A DNA stretch of 9,658 bases from CAYVIB01 sp964451365 (GTDB lineage Bacteria; Pseudomonadota; Gammaproteobacteria; Pseudomonadales; Cellvibrionaceae). The notes beneath the pieces are model-generated. The model worked only from the letters and a program-made list of their open reading frames with translations, did not search any database and was not told where the DNA came from. The stretch spans positions 1-9,658 of the forward strand of contig CAYVIB010000065.1 of NCBI GenBank assembly GCA_964451365.1. Direction: 5' to 3'. Made by a program: the position numbers and the translations under genes. Positions 1 through 7,137 of this stretch are shown here, piece by piece (the stretch's first letter is position 1; every line of letters starts with the position of its first letter).

Positions 1-2
1 TT

Positions 3-215
3 GCCACCGGGGAAAACGCCTCACCTCCCATCGCAATGCAACAGCTTGATGAAGGTGACGGCTGGCAATTACAGGTGGATGTCAATCAACCTGAACTCAG
101 TACAGTGCGCCTTGCATTGGGCGTTGCCGGCTCGACTTACTACGCGGAAACGCCGGCGGTATTTATTGATTATGTTACAACGTTTTCCCGCGAAAATTTT
201 TCGTCAGCACAGTAA
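3..215 (+). CDS. C-terminal end of an unrecognised protein (5' truncated)
   Basis: A frame open from the left edge encodes 70 residues and ends with TAA at 213-215. Its tail reads like real protein, with alternating beta-type segments (WQLQVDV, VRLALGVAG, AVFIDYV) and an ending in NFSSAQ. I do not recognise the family. The overlapping frame beginning at base 1 gives a low-complexity, Arg/Lys-rich translation and looks like a shadow. The stop lies 39 bp before the next start on the same strand, so co-transcription with the DUF294/CBS gene is plausible. The start and most of the protein lie outside the window. Confidence 0.6.
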   Translation, partial: ATGENASPPIAMQQLDEGDGWQLQVDVNQPELSTVRLALGVAGSTYYAETPAVFIDYVTTFSRENFSSAQ

Positions 216-254
216 GGATAATACCCATAAAATAATAATTATCGAGTATCGACC

Positions 255-2135
255 ATGGTTAGCGAAACCGGCGATGTACGAAATTTCCTGATAACCCATC
301 CACTATTTCAACACCTGACCTCAAGCCAGATAGAGTTCGTGTCGGTCAATATGTATGTCGCGTTCAGCAAGTCAGGCGATACATTGGGCTTTCACCAATC
401 GGATCAAAGCGGAACCAAGGCAGGCGTCGTGATCGTACGCTCCGGAAGTCTCGAAATTCGCGGACAAAACGGCGATCTGGTTGATCGCCTCAGCAGCGGG
501 GATTTTATTATTCCGGAAGTACTTTTCCGGAATAATAGCGATCTGCGGGTTCACGTGCTGGAGGATTGCCTTTACTACGAACTGGCTCAATTCGCGTTTC
601 ATTCACTAAAAACCGGTTCGGAAACGTTCACCGAGTTGTGCAACATCTACGCGCGCACCTTCCAATCCCGGAGCGAGTTCGAGGCACCCTTCGGCGGACA
701 AAACAAGTCACCCCTCAACGAACCGTATTTGAACCATTACGTACACGAGTACATGTCGGCCCCTCCGGTGTGCGCACGACCGGATATTACCATTCGCGAT
801 GCAGCGCAAATGATGAAACGCCAGAACATTTCCTCATTGCTGATTTCTGAATCCAATCAGCTGGTGGGAATAATTACTGACAGGGATTTTCGCACCCGGG
901 TGCTGGCCGAAAATCTGACAGGCAATGAGCCGGTGAAAGACATCATGACGCCCGACCCGGTCTGCATAGACAGCCACAACCGCCTGCACGAAGCGCAATT
1001 AAAAATGATGGCCAAGGGCATTCATCATCTGCCAGTCACGCAGGAAAATAATCCTGTGGGAATCATTTCAATGAGCGACATCTTGCGGGCAAATAATATC
1101 GAACCGCTCTCGCTGATTCGCTCCATCAATCACTCGAAGTCGGTGGAGGAATTAACACGGGCAACCCGCAAACTACCCGACCTGGTGGTCAAGCTGATCG
1201 AGAGAGACGCGCGCGCAACCGAGGTGGGCGAAATCATCACCTCGTTCAGCGACGGCATCACCCGCCAATTAATCAAACTGGCGCGGGAAAAGCAGGGACC
1301 GCCGCCGAGCGAATTTTGCTGGCTGGCCTTTGGCTCCCAGGCAAGACAGGAACAAATGCTCGGTTCGGATCAGGACAACGGCCTGCTCCTGCCGAACGAT
1401 ATCGACCGTAACACCGTTTATTTTCGTGAACTGGCAGAGTTTGTTAATGAAGGCCTGGATCGATGTGGCATGCCGCGCTGCCCCGGCGAGATCATGGCGT
1501 GCAACGAAAAATGGCGCCTGTCGCTGGCGCAGTGGAAAGACCGGTTTGATAATTGGATAACCCAACCGTCTCCCCACGCGCTGATGCACGCCAGTATATT
1601 CTTCGATATGCGGCCTATTGCCGGGCGGACGGAACTGGCACAGGCACTGCGGCGGCATGTGCTCGAACAGGCCCGAAAAAATACCATTTTCCTGGCAATG
1701 ATGTGCGACAACTCCCTGCAACACTCACCGCCGTTGGGTTTTTTCAAAACCTTCGTACTTGAAAATGATGGCGACCACAACAAATTGCTGGAACTGAAAA
1801 AACGAGGCACTATTCCCATTGTGGATATCGCCCGCAACTACGCGCTTTCCGCCGGCGTTACCTCGGTTAACACCACCGCCCGCCTGCACGAAATTGCACA
1901 GGCGGGCGGGATGTCAAAAGCCCTTGCCACCAGCCTGATCGACGCCCACGAGTTTATCGCCGGTATTCGACTGGAAGCGCAGGGCCGGGAATTTCGCGCG
2001 GGTAAAAAAATCGACAACCACCTGGACCCGAAAGAACTCTCCCCCCTGGTGAGGCACCAGCTTAAAGAGGCATTTCACCTGGTAAGGGAGGCACAGAATG
2101 CGATGAAAGCAAGGTTCGGTGGCGGTGTTTTATAG
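255..2135 (+). CDS. Cyclic-nucleotide-binding-like / CBS pair / DUF294 nucleotidyltransferase-like protein
   Basis: This 626-aa cytoplasmic protein has three parts. Residues about 10-125 resemble a cNMP-binding (CAP_ED-like) beta-roll, with a GVVIVRSGSLEIRG strand pair. Residues about 165-280 are a CBS pair: YMSAPPVCARPDITIRDAA with VGIITDRDFR, then IMTPDPVCIDSHNRLHEA with VGIISMSDILRA. Residues about 350-490 are the DUF294 putative nucleotidyltransferase, with G360-S361...S371-D372-Q373-D374, where D372 and D374 are the expected metal ligands. The DUF294 C-terminal domain follows to about 620, with an LKKRGTIPIVDIARNYAL segment. CBS pairs usually bind adenine nucleotides, so the protein is probably an energy- or nucleotide-sensing regulator; its reaction is not established. 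The ATG at 255 gives a complete N-terminal domain, although the Shine-Dalgarno is poor. The 3' end overlaps the exonuclease gene. In other proteobacteria this pair often sits near acetate uptake and activation genes (actP/acs), which are not visible here. Confidence 0.93.
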   Translation: MVSETGDVRNFLITHPLFQHLTSSQIEFVSVNMYVAFSKSGDTLGFHQSDQSGTKAGVVIVRSGSLEIRGQNGDLVDRLSSGDFIIPEVLFRNNSDLRVHVLEDCLYYELAQFAFHSLKTGSETFTELCNIYARTFQSRSEFEAPFGGQNKSPLNEPYLNHYVHEYMSAPPVCARPDITIRDAAQMMKRQNISSLLISESNQLVGIITDRDFRTRVLAENLTGNEPVKDIMTPDPVCIDSHNRLHEAQLKMMAKGIHHLPVTQENNPVGIISMSDILRANNIEPLSLIRSINHSKSVEELTRATRKLPDLVVKLIERDARATEVGEIITSFSDGITRQLIKLAREKQGPPPSEFCWLAFGSQARQEQMLGSDQDNGLLLPNDIDRNTVYFRELAEFVNEGLDRCGMPRCPGEIMACNEKWRLSLAQWKDRFDNWITQPSPHALMHASIFFDMRPIAGRTELAQALRRHVLEQARKNTIFLAMMCDNSLQHSPPLGFFKTFVLENDGDHNKLLELKKRGTIPIVDIARNYALSAGVTSVNTTARLHEIAQAGGMSKALATSLIDAHEFIAGIRLEAQGREFRAGKKIDNHLDPKELSPLVRHQLKEAFHLVREAQNAMKARFGGGVL

Positions 2136-2802
2136 GCTCAACTACACAATCCGGCGTTGGCGCCATCGTAAGAACTCCCTCGGCACGCCACTGCAACCGC
2201 TCTACGATCAAGCGCCCTTTTCGCCGGCGCGCTCTTTTTTCCAGACGCGCTTCCTGGTGGTGGACTGTGAAATGAGCGGCTTGAAAACCCGGCGCAACGA
2301 GTTGCTCAGTATCGGTTGGGTGGTGATCGAAAACGGCAAAATTTCCAACGCCAGCGCCCGCCACCTGTTGGTCCACAGCGACCAAGGCGCGGGGGAAAGT
2401 ACAAAAATCCACGGCCTGCTGGATAGCAGCCTCGCCGGTGCCAGCAGCGCGGCGGCGGTACTGATGCTGTTGATCCGGCAAATGCCCAACGCGGTTCTCG
2501 TGTTTCATCACGCGTCGCTGGATATTCGCTTTTTGCAACGGGCAGCGGTGACCAATTTCCGCTGTCCACTATTGTTCAGCTACATCGACACCCTGGAAAT
2601 AGAGAAACGTCGAATTGAGGCCCTGGGCAAAACGCGCGGGCTACGACTCAATCAGTGTCGCGAGCACTACAGCCTGCCGTCTGTTTCACAACATAACGCG
2701 CTGGCGGACGCCCAGGCCACGGCGGAACTGCTGCTGGCCCAGGCCAGCTACCTGTCGACCAACCGCAACCTTACCCTCTCCCATCTTCCGCTGCGTTGTT
2801 AA
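2119..2802 (+). CDS. DnaQ-like DEDDh 3'-5' exonuclease
   Basis: This 227-aa protein is a DEDDh-superfamily exonuclease, the fold of the DNA polymerase III epsilon subunit. All five catalytic positions are visible: D49 and E51 (FLVVDCEMSGL, Exo I), D135 (VFHHASLDIRFL, Exo II), and H192 with D197 (HNALADAQATAEL, Exo III). The conserved IHGL segment is at 97-100. About 40 basic residues precede Exo I, with no signal peptide. The start is GTG at 2119, with AAGG at 2111-2114; GTG at 2125 is an equally possible start two codons in. The ORF overlaps the DUF294/CBS gene by 17 bp, suggesting translational coupling. It is too short for a polymerase and has no other domain, so it is a stand-alone nuclease, possibly a proofreading or RNA-trimming enzyme. 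The substrate cannot be read from sequence. Confidence 0.92.
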   Translation: MAVFYRLNYTIRRWRHRKNSLGTPLQPLYDQAPFSPARSFFQTRFLVVDCEMSGLKTRRNELLSIGWVVIENGKISNASARHLLVHSDQGAGESTKIHGLLDSSLAGASSAAAVLMLLIRQMPNAVLVFHHASLDIRFLQRAAVTNFRCPLLFSYIDTLEIEKRRIEALGKTRGLRLNQCREHYSLPSVSQHNALADAQATAELLLAQASYLSTNRNLTLSHLPLRC

Positions 2803-2870
2803 GCCTGAACAGACTCCTCTGATTCCTGACTCGTGTAAGTAAAGCGCCGCTCATCATCCGGTTTCACTGT

Positions 2871-2896
2871 AGGGGCGCACCCATGTGTGCGCCCTT
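2871..2896. repeat. GTAGGGG-type palindrome (REP-like hairpin)
   Basis: GGGCGCAC (2873-2880) and GTGCGCCC (2887-2894) pair perfectly over 8 bp around a 6-nt loop. One G-T and one A-T pair extend the stem to 10 bp. It begins 69 bp after the exonuclease stop. No T-run follows, so it is not a classical intrinsic terminator; it could stabilise or process the 3' end, or be one copy of a dispersed palindromic repeat. A weaker 6-bp hairpin, CAGGCG/CGCCTG, lies downstream at 2955-2971. Confidence 0.6.
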
Positions 2897-3061
2897 CCCG
2901 ATGATTGCAATTAAGCTTGCGGCAACTGCCACACCCGGTGCGGGATCACTCCCACAGGCGGACGGCGCCTGACGTAACCGCCCTGCAGACCCGGGAAGAT
3001 CGACGGCGCTACTGGAAGAAGTGGCTTATTATGCTTACAGTTATAAGGATTCTGGATTAAA

Positions 3062-3132
3062 TAACTCTGGCATAAGTAACTCTGGCATAAGTAACTTTGG
3101 TATAAGCAACTCTGGTATAAGCAACTTATAAG
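3062..3132. repeat. 15-bp tandem repeat upstream of the DUF3592 gene
   Basis: Four full units of consensus YAACTYTGGYATAAG start at 3062, 3077, 3092 and 3107. A fifth unit, shortened to 11 bp, occupies 3122-3132. The first two are identical; the third and fourth share a change to TATAAG. A more diverged unit (about 9 of 15 matches) precedes the array at 3047-3061. The array ends 26 bp before the ATG at 3159, within the probable promoter and leader. The forward frames contain TAA stops. It could be an iterated protein-binding site or simply slippage-generated sequence. Confidence 0.85.
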
Positions 3133-3158
3133 TACACTGGAATAACTCGATAAATAAT

Positions 3159-4889
3159 ATGGCTGGAAGATTAGGCGCTTTCCTGTTCGGCGGCATTTTC
3201 GCCGCGTTTGGTATTGGCTTTTTTATTTTGATGGTCTGGCCTTCGCTGTCACTGGCGATCAAAACCCAGAAATGGCAACCGGCTCAGGCTACCCTCCAAT
3301 CGGTCAAGCTCGAAACGCACAGAGGCGAAGACAACGACACCTACAAAGTCAGCGGCAGCTATTTTTATTCCTGGAACGGCGTTGAGTACACCGGCAGTCG
3401 CTTACTGCTGATGGATATGAGCGACAATATCGGCAGCTTCCACCAGGACCTTTACCGGGAACTGGATCTGGCCAGGACCAATAACCAACCGGTGACGGTT
3501 TGGGTCGATCCGTCCAATCCTTCCGAGTCCATTCTCAACCGCGATATCCGCTGGGGCCTGCTCAGTTTTGTTCTCGTCTTTGTCATCGTCTTCAGCGGTA
3601 TCGGCCTCACCGTGATATTTTTTGCCCTTAAACCCGGTCACCGGGGGACAGCCAGTGCCGGGGCATCCGCCGAACTTCCGGGCAGTGCGCAGCCGTGGCT
3701 TGAAAACAAGCGATGGCAGTCAAATGTTATTTACTCCAGCATCAGGGGGCAGGTTTTCGTCTCCTGGTTTTTCGCGACCATATGCGGCGCTGTCTCCATT
3801 CAAATATTCAATATTCTTCCGAAAGAACTGGAAAAGGAAAATTATGCGGTGCTGATTGCCCTGCTCTTTCCGCTGGCGGGGGTGGCGCTGGGCTGGAAAG
3901 CCGCACTCGACACCCTGCGCTGGCGCCGGTTCGGCAGAACGCCGTTGATTATGGACCCTTTCCCCGGCTCCATTGGCGGTGACATCGGTGGCCACTTTGA
4001 CATAAACCTGCCCTACAATCCCGGCCTTTCCTGTCATATTACGGTCAACTGTGTGTACAGCTATATGTCCGGCTCGGGAAAAAACCGCTCGCGCCATGAA
4101 AAAGGAATCTGGCAGGATAACGGTATCGGTGAAGTGCGCAATGGCGATGGCAACGGTAGTGACAAAACCCGGGTTTATTTTCGATTTGCAGTACCGGCAG
4201 GCCTGCCTCAATCCGATGTACGGAGAGGCAGCAGTTATCACCTCTGGCGCGTTCACGCGAGTTGCGAGCTGCCGGGCGTGGACTTCAGTCACAGTTTTGA
4301 AATTCCCGTTTTCCCCACCGAGCGGCAGTCCAGCAATCAGGTTGCGCTAAGCCGCGAGCACGACAACCTGAAGGAAGCAGCCCAGGCCGAACTCGAAAAC
4401 TTTATTCAAATTCGGCACAACCGCAATGGTATGGAGCTGTTTATCCCCATGGGTAAGCGCATCGGCCCGTGTGTAGTGTCTTCCCTGGTGGGAATCGTCT
4501 TCCTTGGCGCCGGTGTCGGAGTACTTGTTGCCGGTGGCCCGCGCATTCTTGGTGGAATATTTGTGTTTATTGGATCGCTCTGTGTTATCGGCGGCATTTA
4601 CGGGCTGGGCAAAGCCCTGCACACCCAACTGAGGCCGGACGGGATTTACCTTTTCAAATATTTTTTGGGTGCGATTATCCAAAAGCAGTTTATCGCCCGC
4701 GAATCCATCCGCGGGCTGACGGTCAAGGAATATATGAGCAGCAACAACGGTCGTGGGAAAACCGCCTATTACGAAATTAAAGCCATCGCGAACGACGACA
4801 AAAAGATTACCCTCGCCTATCGGTTAAAAGGTTCACGGGAAGCGGAGATGCTGCTGGAGAGCATCAAGATGTTGAGCGGGTATCCATAA
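3159..4889 (+). CDS. DUF3592-domain inner-membrane protein, six TM segments
   Basis: This 576-aa protein matches the DUF3592 pattern in its first 160 residues. TM1 (about 9-33) is followed by a soluble beta-rich stretch (36-131, with W39, GSYFYSWNGVEYTGS and VTVWVDPSNPSESIL) and TM2 (132-157). TM3 (198-219) and TM4 (228-250) form a second hairpin. A soluble domain of about 185 residues (251-435) precedes TM5 (436-459) and TM6 (463-485). The tail (about 488-576) has short strands and a terminal helix and may be a PH-like domain; that is inference. No enzymatic motif is visible and the function is unknown. The ATG at 3159 lacks a clear Shine-Dalgarno, but the hydrophobic TM1 begins right after it, which supports this start. 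A 15-bp repeat array lies just upstream. The gene appears to be transcribed alone. Confidence 0.85.
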   Translation: MAGRLGAFLFGGIFAAFGIGFFILMVWPSLSLAIKTQKWQPAQATLQSVKLETHRGEDNDTYKVSGSYFYSWNGVEYTGSRLLLMDMSDNIGSFHQDLYRELDLARTNNQPVTVWVDPSNPSESILNRDIRWGLLSFVLVFVIVFSGIGLTVIFFALKPGHRGTASAGASAELPGSAQPWLENKRWQSNVIYSSIRGQVFVSWFFATICGAVSIQIFNILPKELEKENYAVLIALLFPLAGVALGWKAALDTLRWRRFGRTPLIMDPFPGSIGGDIGGHFDINLPYNPGLSCHITVNCVYSYMSGSGKNRSRHEKGIWQDNGIGEVRNGDGNGSDKTRVYFRFAVPAGLPQSDVRRGSSYHLWRVHASCELPGVDFSHSFEIPVFPTERQSSNQVALSREHDNLKEAAQAELENFIQIRHNRNGMELFIPMGKRIGPCVVSSLVGIVFLGAGVGVLVAGGPRILGGIFVFIGSLCVIGGIYGLGKALHTQLRPDGIYLFKYFLGAIIQKQFIARESIRGLTVKEYMSSNNGRGKTAYYEIKAIANDDKKITLAYRLKGSREAEMLLESIKMLSGYP

Positions 4890-5021
4890 AAAATTCCCCT
4901 GTTTATCGCCCAGAGTGAGACGTAAACAACACAACCGGAAAAAATCATCCACACTCCAACCGGCTGTCGTCGAGCTCAACCCTTCCGATCAGAAAACATG
5001 CTATCGTTCCAGCTTCCTGAC

Positions 5022-5029
5022 AGAGAGGT
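5022..5029 (+). promoter_or_regulatory. Ribosome binding site that selects the ATG at 5039
   Basis: AGAGAGGT lies 9 nt before the ATG at 5039 but only 3 nt before an in-frame GTG at 5033. The spacing and the stronger initiation codon favour the ATG. Confidence 0.6.
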
Positions 5030-5038
5030 TTTGTGGCT

Positions 5039-5347
5039 ATGGATAAACATACCTTACGTACCTTACTGCAAGAAATAGACGCTATTCCCGTTGAGGATAT
5101 CAACCGGCGTTACGAGCTTCTGTGCGAACTGATGGCGTTGGTAAAAAAAGTAGCCGCCTACCGCAAAACCGCTCTCTTTCGATCCACCAACATCTTATTG
5201 AAACTGCTGCAATCAATAGACACCATTCCCGAGCATAATCACGAACGCCGTTACTTTCAGTTGATCAGCCTGATGATTTTTATCAAGCGCCAGGCACAAC
5301 TGGACGCTTCATCCGACTCGCCTAGCGTTAGGCGGGCAGCGCTGTAA
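5039..5347 (+). CDS. Small helical protein with an internal duplication
   Basis: This 102-aa protein, counted from the ATG at 5039, is not one I recognise. It consists of two copies of one motif at residues 6-41 and 53-88. These align without gaps at an offset of 47 residues with 16 identities in 36 positions. The shared skeleton is L..LLQ.ID.IP.....RRY..L..LM...K..A. Each copy looks like two amphipathic helices joined by an ID-x-IP turn, followed by a short polar C-terminal tail (SSDSPSVRRAAL). There is no signal peptide or TM segment, so it is probably cytoplasmic. The good ribosome binding site and the conserved duplication argue for a real gene. An in-frame GTG at 5033 would add two residues. 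The gene is the last on the plus strand before a convergent junction. Confidence 0.75.
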   Translation: MDKHTLRTLLQEIDAIPVEDINRRYELLCELMALVKKVAAYRKTALFRSTNILLKLLQSIDTIPEHNHERRYFQLISLMIFIKRQAQLDASSDSPSVRRAAL

Positions 5348-5364
5348 AACGCACAACTCCATTA

Positions 5365-5389
5365 GCGCACCGACACCACCTCGGTGCGC
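5365..5389. terminator. Perfect 9-bp hairpin after the small repeat protein
   Basis: GCGCACCGA (5365-5373) pairs with TCGGTGCGC (5381-5389) around a 7-nt loop, 17 nt past the stop at 5347. It lacks a T-run on either strand, so it is a stem that may mark the 3' end rather than a canonical intrinsic terminator. Confidence 0.45.
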
Positions 5390-5635
5390 AAGCTGGCGGT
5401 CGTTCCCGGCATGTGATTTCGGGAACTGCCGGATGGGGAATTTAATCACTCCACACTGATAACCTGCTGAATGACCATCGTATCCCGGCGGCAAAAAGTT
5501 CGCGGTTGTCACAGGTTGGCGAGGGAATGACGGCAGCAATCAACAAGCTGCTTCACGGTAGTTAAACCTTAATGCGATAGTTAAAAGGCCGCCCGCCGTT
5601 TTACTCCCGAAAGAAAAGGCAGGTGGCGCCCGAAG

Positions 5636-5663
5636 GTAGGACCATCGCTTACGCGCCCTACAA
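5636..5663 (-). repeat. Decayed GTAGGG-type palindrome downstream of GH27
   Basis: Read on the minus strand just after the GH27 stop, it starts TGTAGGGCGCG and closes with CCTAC. The outer GTAGG/CCTAC stem is intact and a CGC/GCG inner stem remains, but the arms are unequal. Its opening resembles the palindrome at 2871, which starts TGTAGGGGCGC and also follows a gene's 3' end. Membership in the same repeat family is inference from two copies. Confidence 0.35.
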
Positions 5664-5668
5664 CCGGA

Positions 5669-6889
5669 TTATTCTGTTACCGGCACCAGGCGCAACATCA
5701 CAATATCATGCGCGCCGATACGCGTTTTTAAAAACGAATTTGTATCGCCGGTGTTTTCCTTGTTCCACAAATCCTTCCACATGAATTTTTGCTTGTTGAA
5801 ATCAATTTTCCGGTGCGTCAGTTCATCGTGCACCGGCTCGTGTCGCCAGCGGAATTCGAATTTGATTTCACGATTGTTGCGGTTGAGCGCCGCGAAGGCC
5901 CACTCCCCGTCCGACAGCGGTTTAAACCACACCTCAACACCATCGTCAGTTTGATATTTAAAGCCCTGGATGCCCAGCGGGTCCTGGTCCACCGCAATCA
6001 CGTCTTTATTCGTCAGTATGTCCCGCGTCTGCTTCGACATATTGCGAATATCGTTACCGGCGATCAGCGGCGCGGCCAACATGGCCCACATGGAAAAATG
6101 CGATCGATCCTCGGCGGCGGTCATGCCATTGCCCACTTCCATCATATCCGGGTCATTCCAGTGACCGGAGCCGGCATACCGGCGCAGCCCGTCCTGCATA
6201 TCCAGGATCTGCAACACGCCCCAGGATGACCAGGTGCCGTGGTCGTATTCGCAGTCAAAACAGTTGTAGATGTCGCCGGTGGTGCGCCACAGGTGGCCCA
6301 CATCCTTCGCCCATTTCCAGGGATCATTATCGCCCCACTCGCAGATACTGAACACAATCGGCCGGCCGGCCTTGTAAATAGCTTCGCGCATGGTCTGGTA
6401 CGCTCCCTCGGCTTTGAGGCCCTCGGTGTTGCACCAGTCATATTTAAGATAGTCGATGCCCCAACCGGCATAGGTCTGCGCGTCCTGGAACTCATAACCG
6501 CGGCTACCCGGTTTGCCGCCGCAGGTTTTCCAGCCCGCATCGGAATAAATTCCCAGCTTCAGGCCCTTGCCGTGCACGTAATCCGCCAGCGCCTTCATTC
6601 CCGATGGAAACAGCTTCGGGTCCGGCTGGATAAAACCCTGCGCATCCCGCTCACCGTGCCAACAGTCATCGATATTGACGTACTCGTAGCCGGCGTCCCT
6701 CATGCCGGATTTAACCATCGCGTCAGCGGTTTCCCGGATCAGTTTTTCGCTGACATCGCAGCCGAAATTGTTCCAACTGTTCCAGCCCATGGGCGGTGTC
6801 TGCGCCAGGTGTTCGAATTTCTTTGCGCCGGCGGACAAGGCAAACATTGCCAGGACCGCCACGAAGGCGCGTAAAAGGTATGTGGACAT
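5669..6889 (-). CDS. Secreted GH27 alpha-galactosidase
   Basis: This 406-aa enzyme is a clear glycoside hydrolase family 27 member, which removes terminal alpha-1,6-galactosyl groups with retention of configuration from galactomannan, xyloglucan-type or raffinose-type substrates. A Sec-type signal peptide ends near A20-A22 with no lipobox cysteine. TPPMGWNSWNNFGC (31-44) and NIDDCW (72-77) line the active site. The nucleophile is D151 in YLKYDWCN, and the acid/base is D206 in WRTTGDI. SGHWNDPDMM (241-250) is also typical. C44/C76 and C123/C153 are probable disulfide pairs, fitting export. The catalytic barrel ends near 310 and the rest is the usual C-terminal beta domain. There is no carbohydrate-binding module, so it is a minimal-length enzyme. 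The ATG has AGGA at 6897-6900, spaced 7 nt. It lies downstream of the GH9 gene on the same strand, separated by the repeat array, so it may need its own promoter. Confidence 0.96.
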   Translation of the reverse strand: MSTYLLRAFVAVLAMFALSAGAKKFEHLAQTPPMGWNSWNNFGCDVSEKLIRETADAMVKSGMRDAGYEYVNIDDCWHGERDAQGFIQPDPKLFPSGMKALADYVHGKGLKLGIYSDAGWKTCGGKPGSRGYEFQDAQTYAGWGIDYLKYDWCNTEGLKAEGAYQTMREAIYKAGRPIVFSICEWGDNDPWKWAKDVGHLWRTTGDIYNCFDCEYDHGTWSSWGVLQILDMQDGLRRYAGSGHWNDPDMMEVGNGMTAAEDRSHFSMWAMLAAPLIAGNDIRNMSKQTRDILTNKDVIAVDQDPLGIQGFKYQTDDGVEVWFKPLSDGEWAFAALNRNNREIKFEFRWRHEPVHDELTHRKIDFNKQKFMWKDLWNKENTGDTNSFLKTRIGAHDIVMLRLVPVTE

Positions 6890-7137
6890 GTAATTTTCCT
6901 GTTAAGCCTATTATCTTCTTATTTGATGCAGCGGAATGTAACCGATACTCATCGCGGCTTGGCAGGCTATCACAAATGGTTGTCAAAACGGAATTGGGAA
7001 TTTGAAACTCACTTCGGTATCCGCTGGAGCGATTACGTCATTACACCTGGATACAAAAAAAGCCTTTACTTCCCGCTGGCACCAGTGGTGCTCGGCCTGA
7101 AGGGTTCTGACACCCTGGAGTCAGGGATGGCGTGAGG
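6890..7137. other. Leader region of GH27 and left flank of the repeat array
   Basis: No gene is supported here. The Shine-Dalgarno AGGA of GH27 is at 6897-6900 (minus strand). A TTGACA-like word occurs at 6981-6986 on the minus strand, but I see no -10 at a proper distance. TGTAACCG at 6937-6944 resembles half of a LacI-family operator. Beside the array, AGGGT/ACCCT (7101-7105 with 7112-7116) and CCCTG/CAGGG (7113-7117 with 7122-7126) are short, mutually exclusive hairpins. Confidence 0.5.

Larger units (their letters stand above)
2803..3158. other. 356-bp non-coding stretch before the DUF3592 gene
   Basis: No convincing gene is present. From left to right it holds the GGGCGCAC palindrome (2871-2896), a 6-bp stem CAGGCG/CGCCTG (2955-2971), and an AT-rich end with a 15-bp tandem repeat (3062-3132). 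The promoter of the DUF3592 gene presumably lies in the AT-rich part, where several TATAAG and CATAAG words resemble -10 elements. I could not fix a -10/-35 pair. Confidence 0.6.
5348..5668. other. 321-bp convergent intergenic region
   Basis: This region separates the last plus-strand gene from the 3' end of the minus-strand GH27 gene. It holds the 9-bp hairpin at 5365-5389 and a 7-bp stem GTTCCCG/CGGGAAC at 5402-5426. A GC core flanked by A4 and T4 at 5583-5602 is a weak candidate bidirectional terminator. A decayed GTAGGG-type palindrome lies near 5636-5663. Short frames here have no ribosome binding site or protein-like character that I can support. Confidence 0.5.

Noticed and set aside
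2883..2972. 29-codon plus-strand ORF starting in the loop of the 2871 palindrome
   Set aside because: It has no Shine-Dalgarno, is very short, and its start lies inside a stable hairpin.
3041..3262. Minus-strand 73-aa ORF with a pentapeptide-like LLMPE repeat
   Set aside because: The peptide repeat is a by-product of the 15-bp DNA repeat (15 is a multiple of three). The ORF is antisense to the start of the DUF3592 gene and lacks a ribosome binding site.
5309..5539. Minus-strand 76-aa ORF across the convergent junction
   Set aside because: It overlaps the 3' end of the small duplicated protein and two hairpins, with no ribosome binding site or recognisable motif.
6239..6874. Plus-strand ORF of 211 aa opposite GH27
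   Set aside because: It is antisense to the conserved alpha-galactosidase coding sequence, with no start signal or recognisable domain.
6958..6986. Sigma-70 promoter for GH27 using TTGACA at 6981-6986 (minus strand)
   Set aside because: At 16-18 bp spacing the -10 position reads like GCCAAG, which does not resemble TATAAT.
6923..7135. Plus-strand 70-aa ORF in the GH27 leader region
   Set aside because: Its translation has some protein-like stretches, but it has no ribosome binding site, runs into the array flank and matches nothing that I recognise; a gene remnant cannot be excluded.
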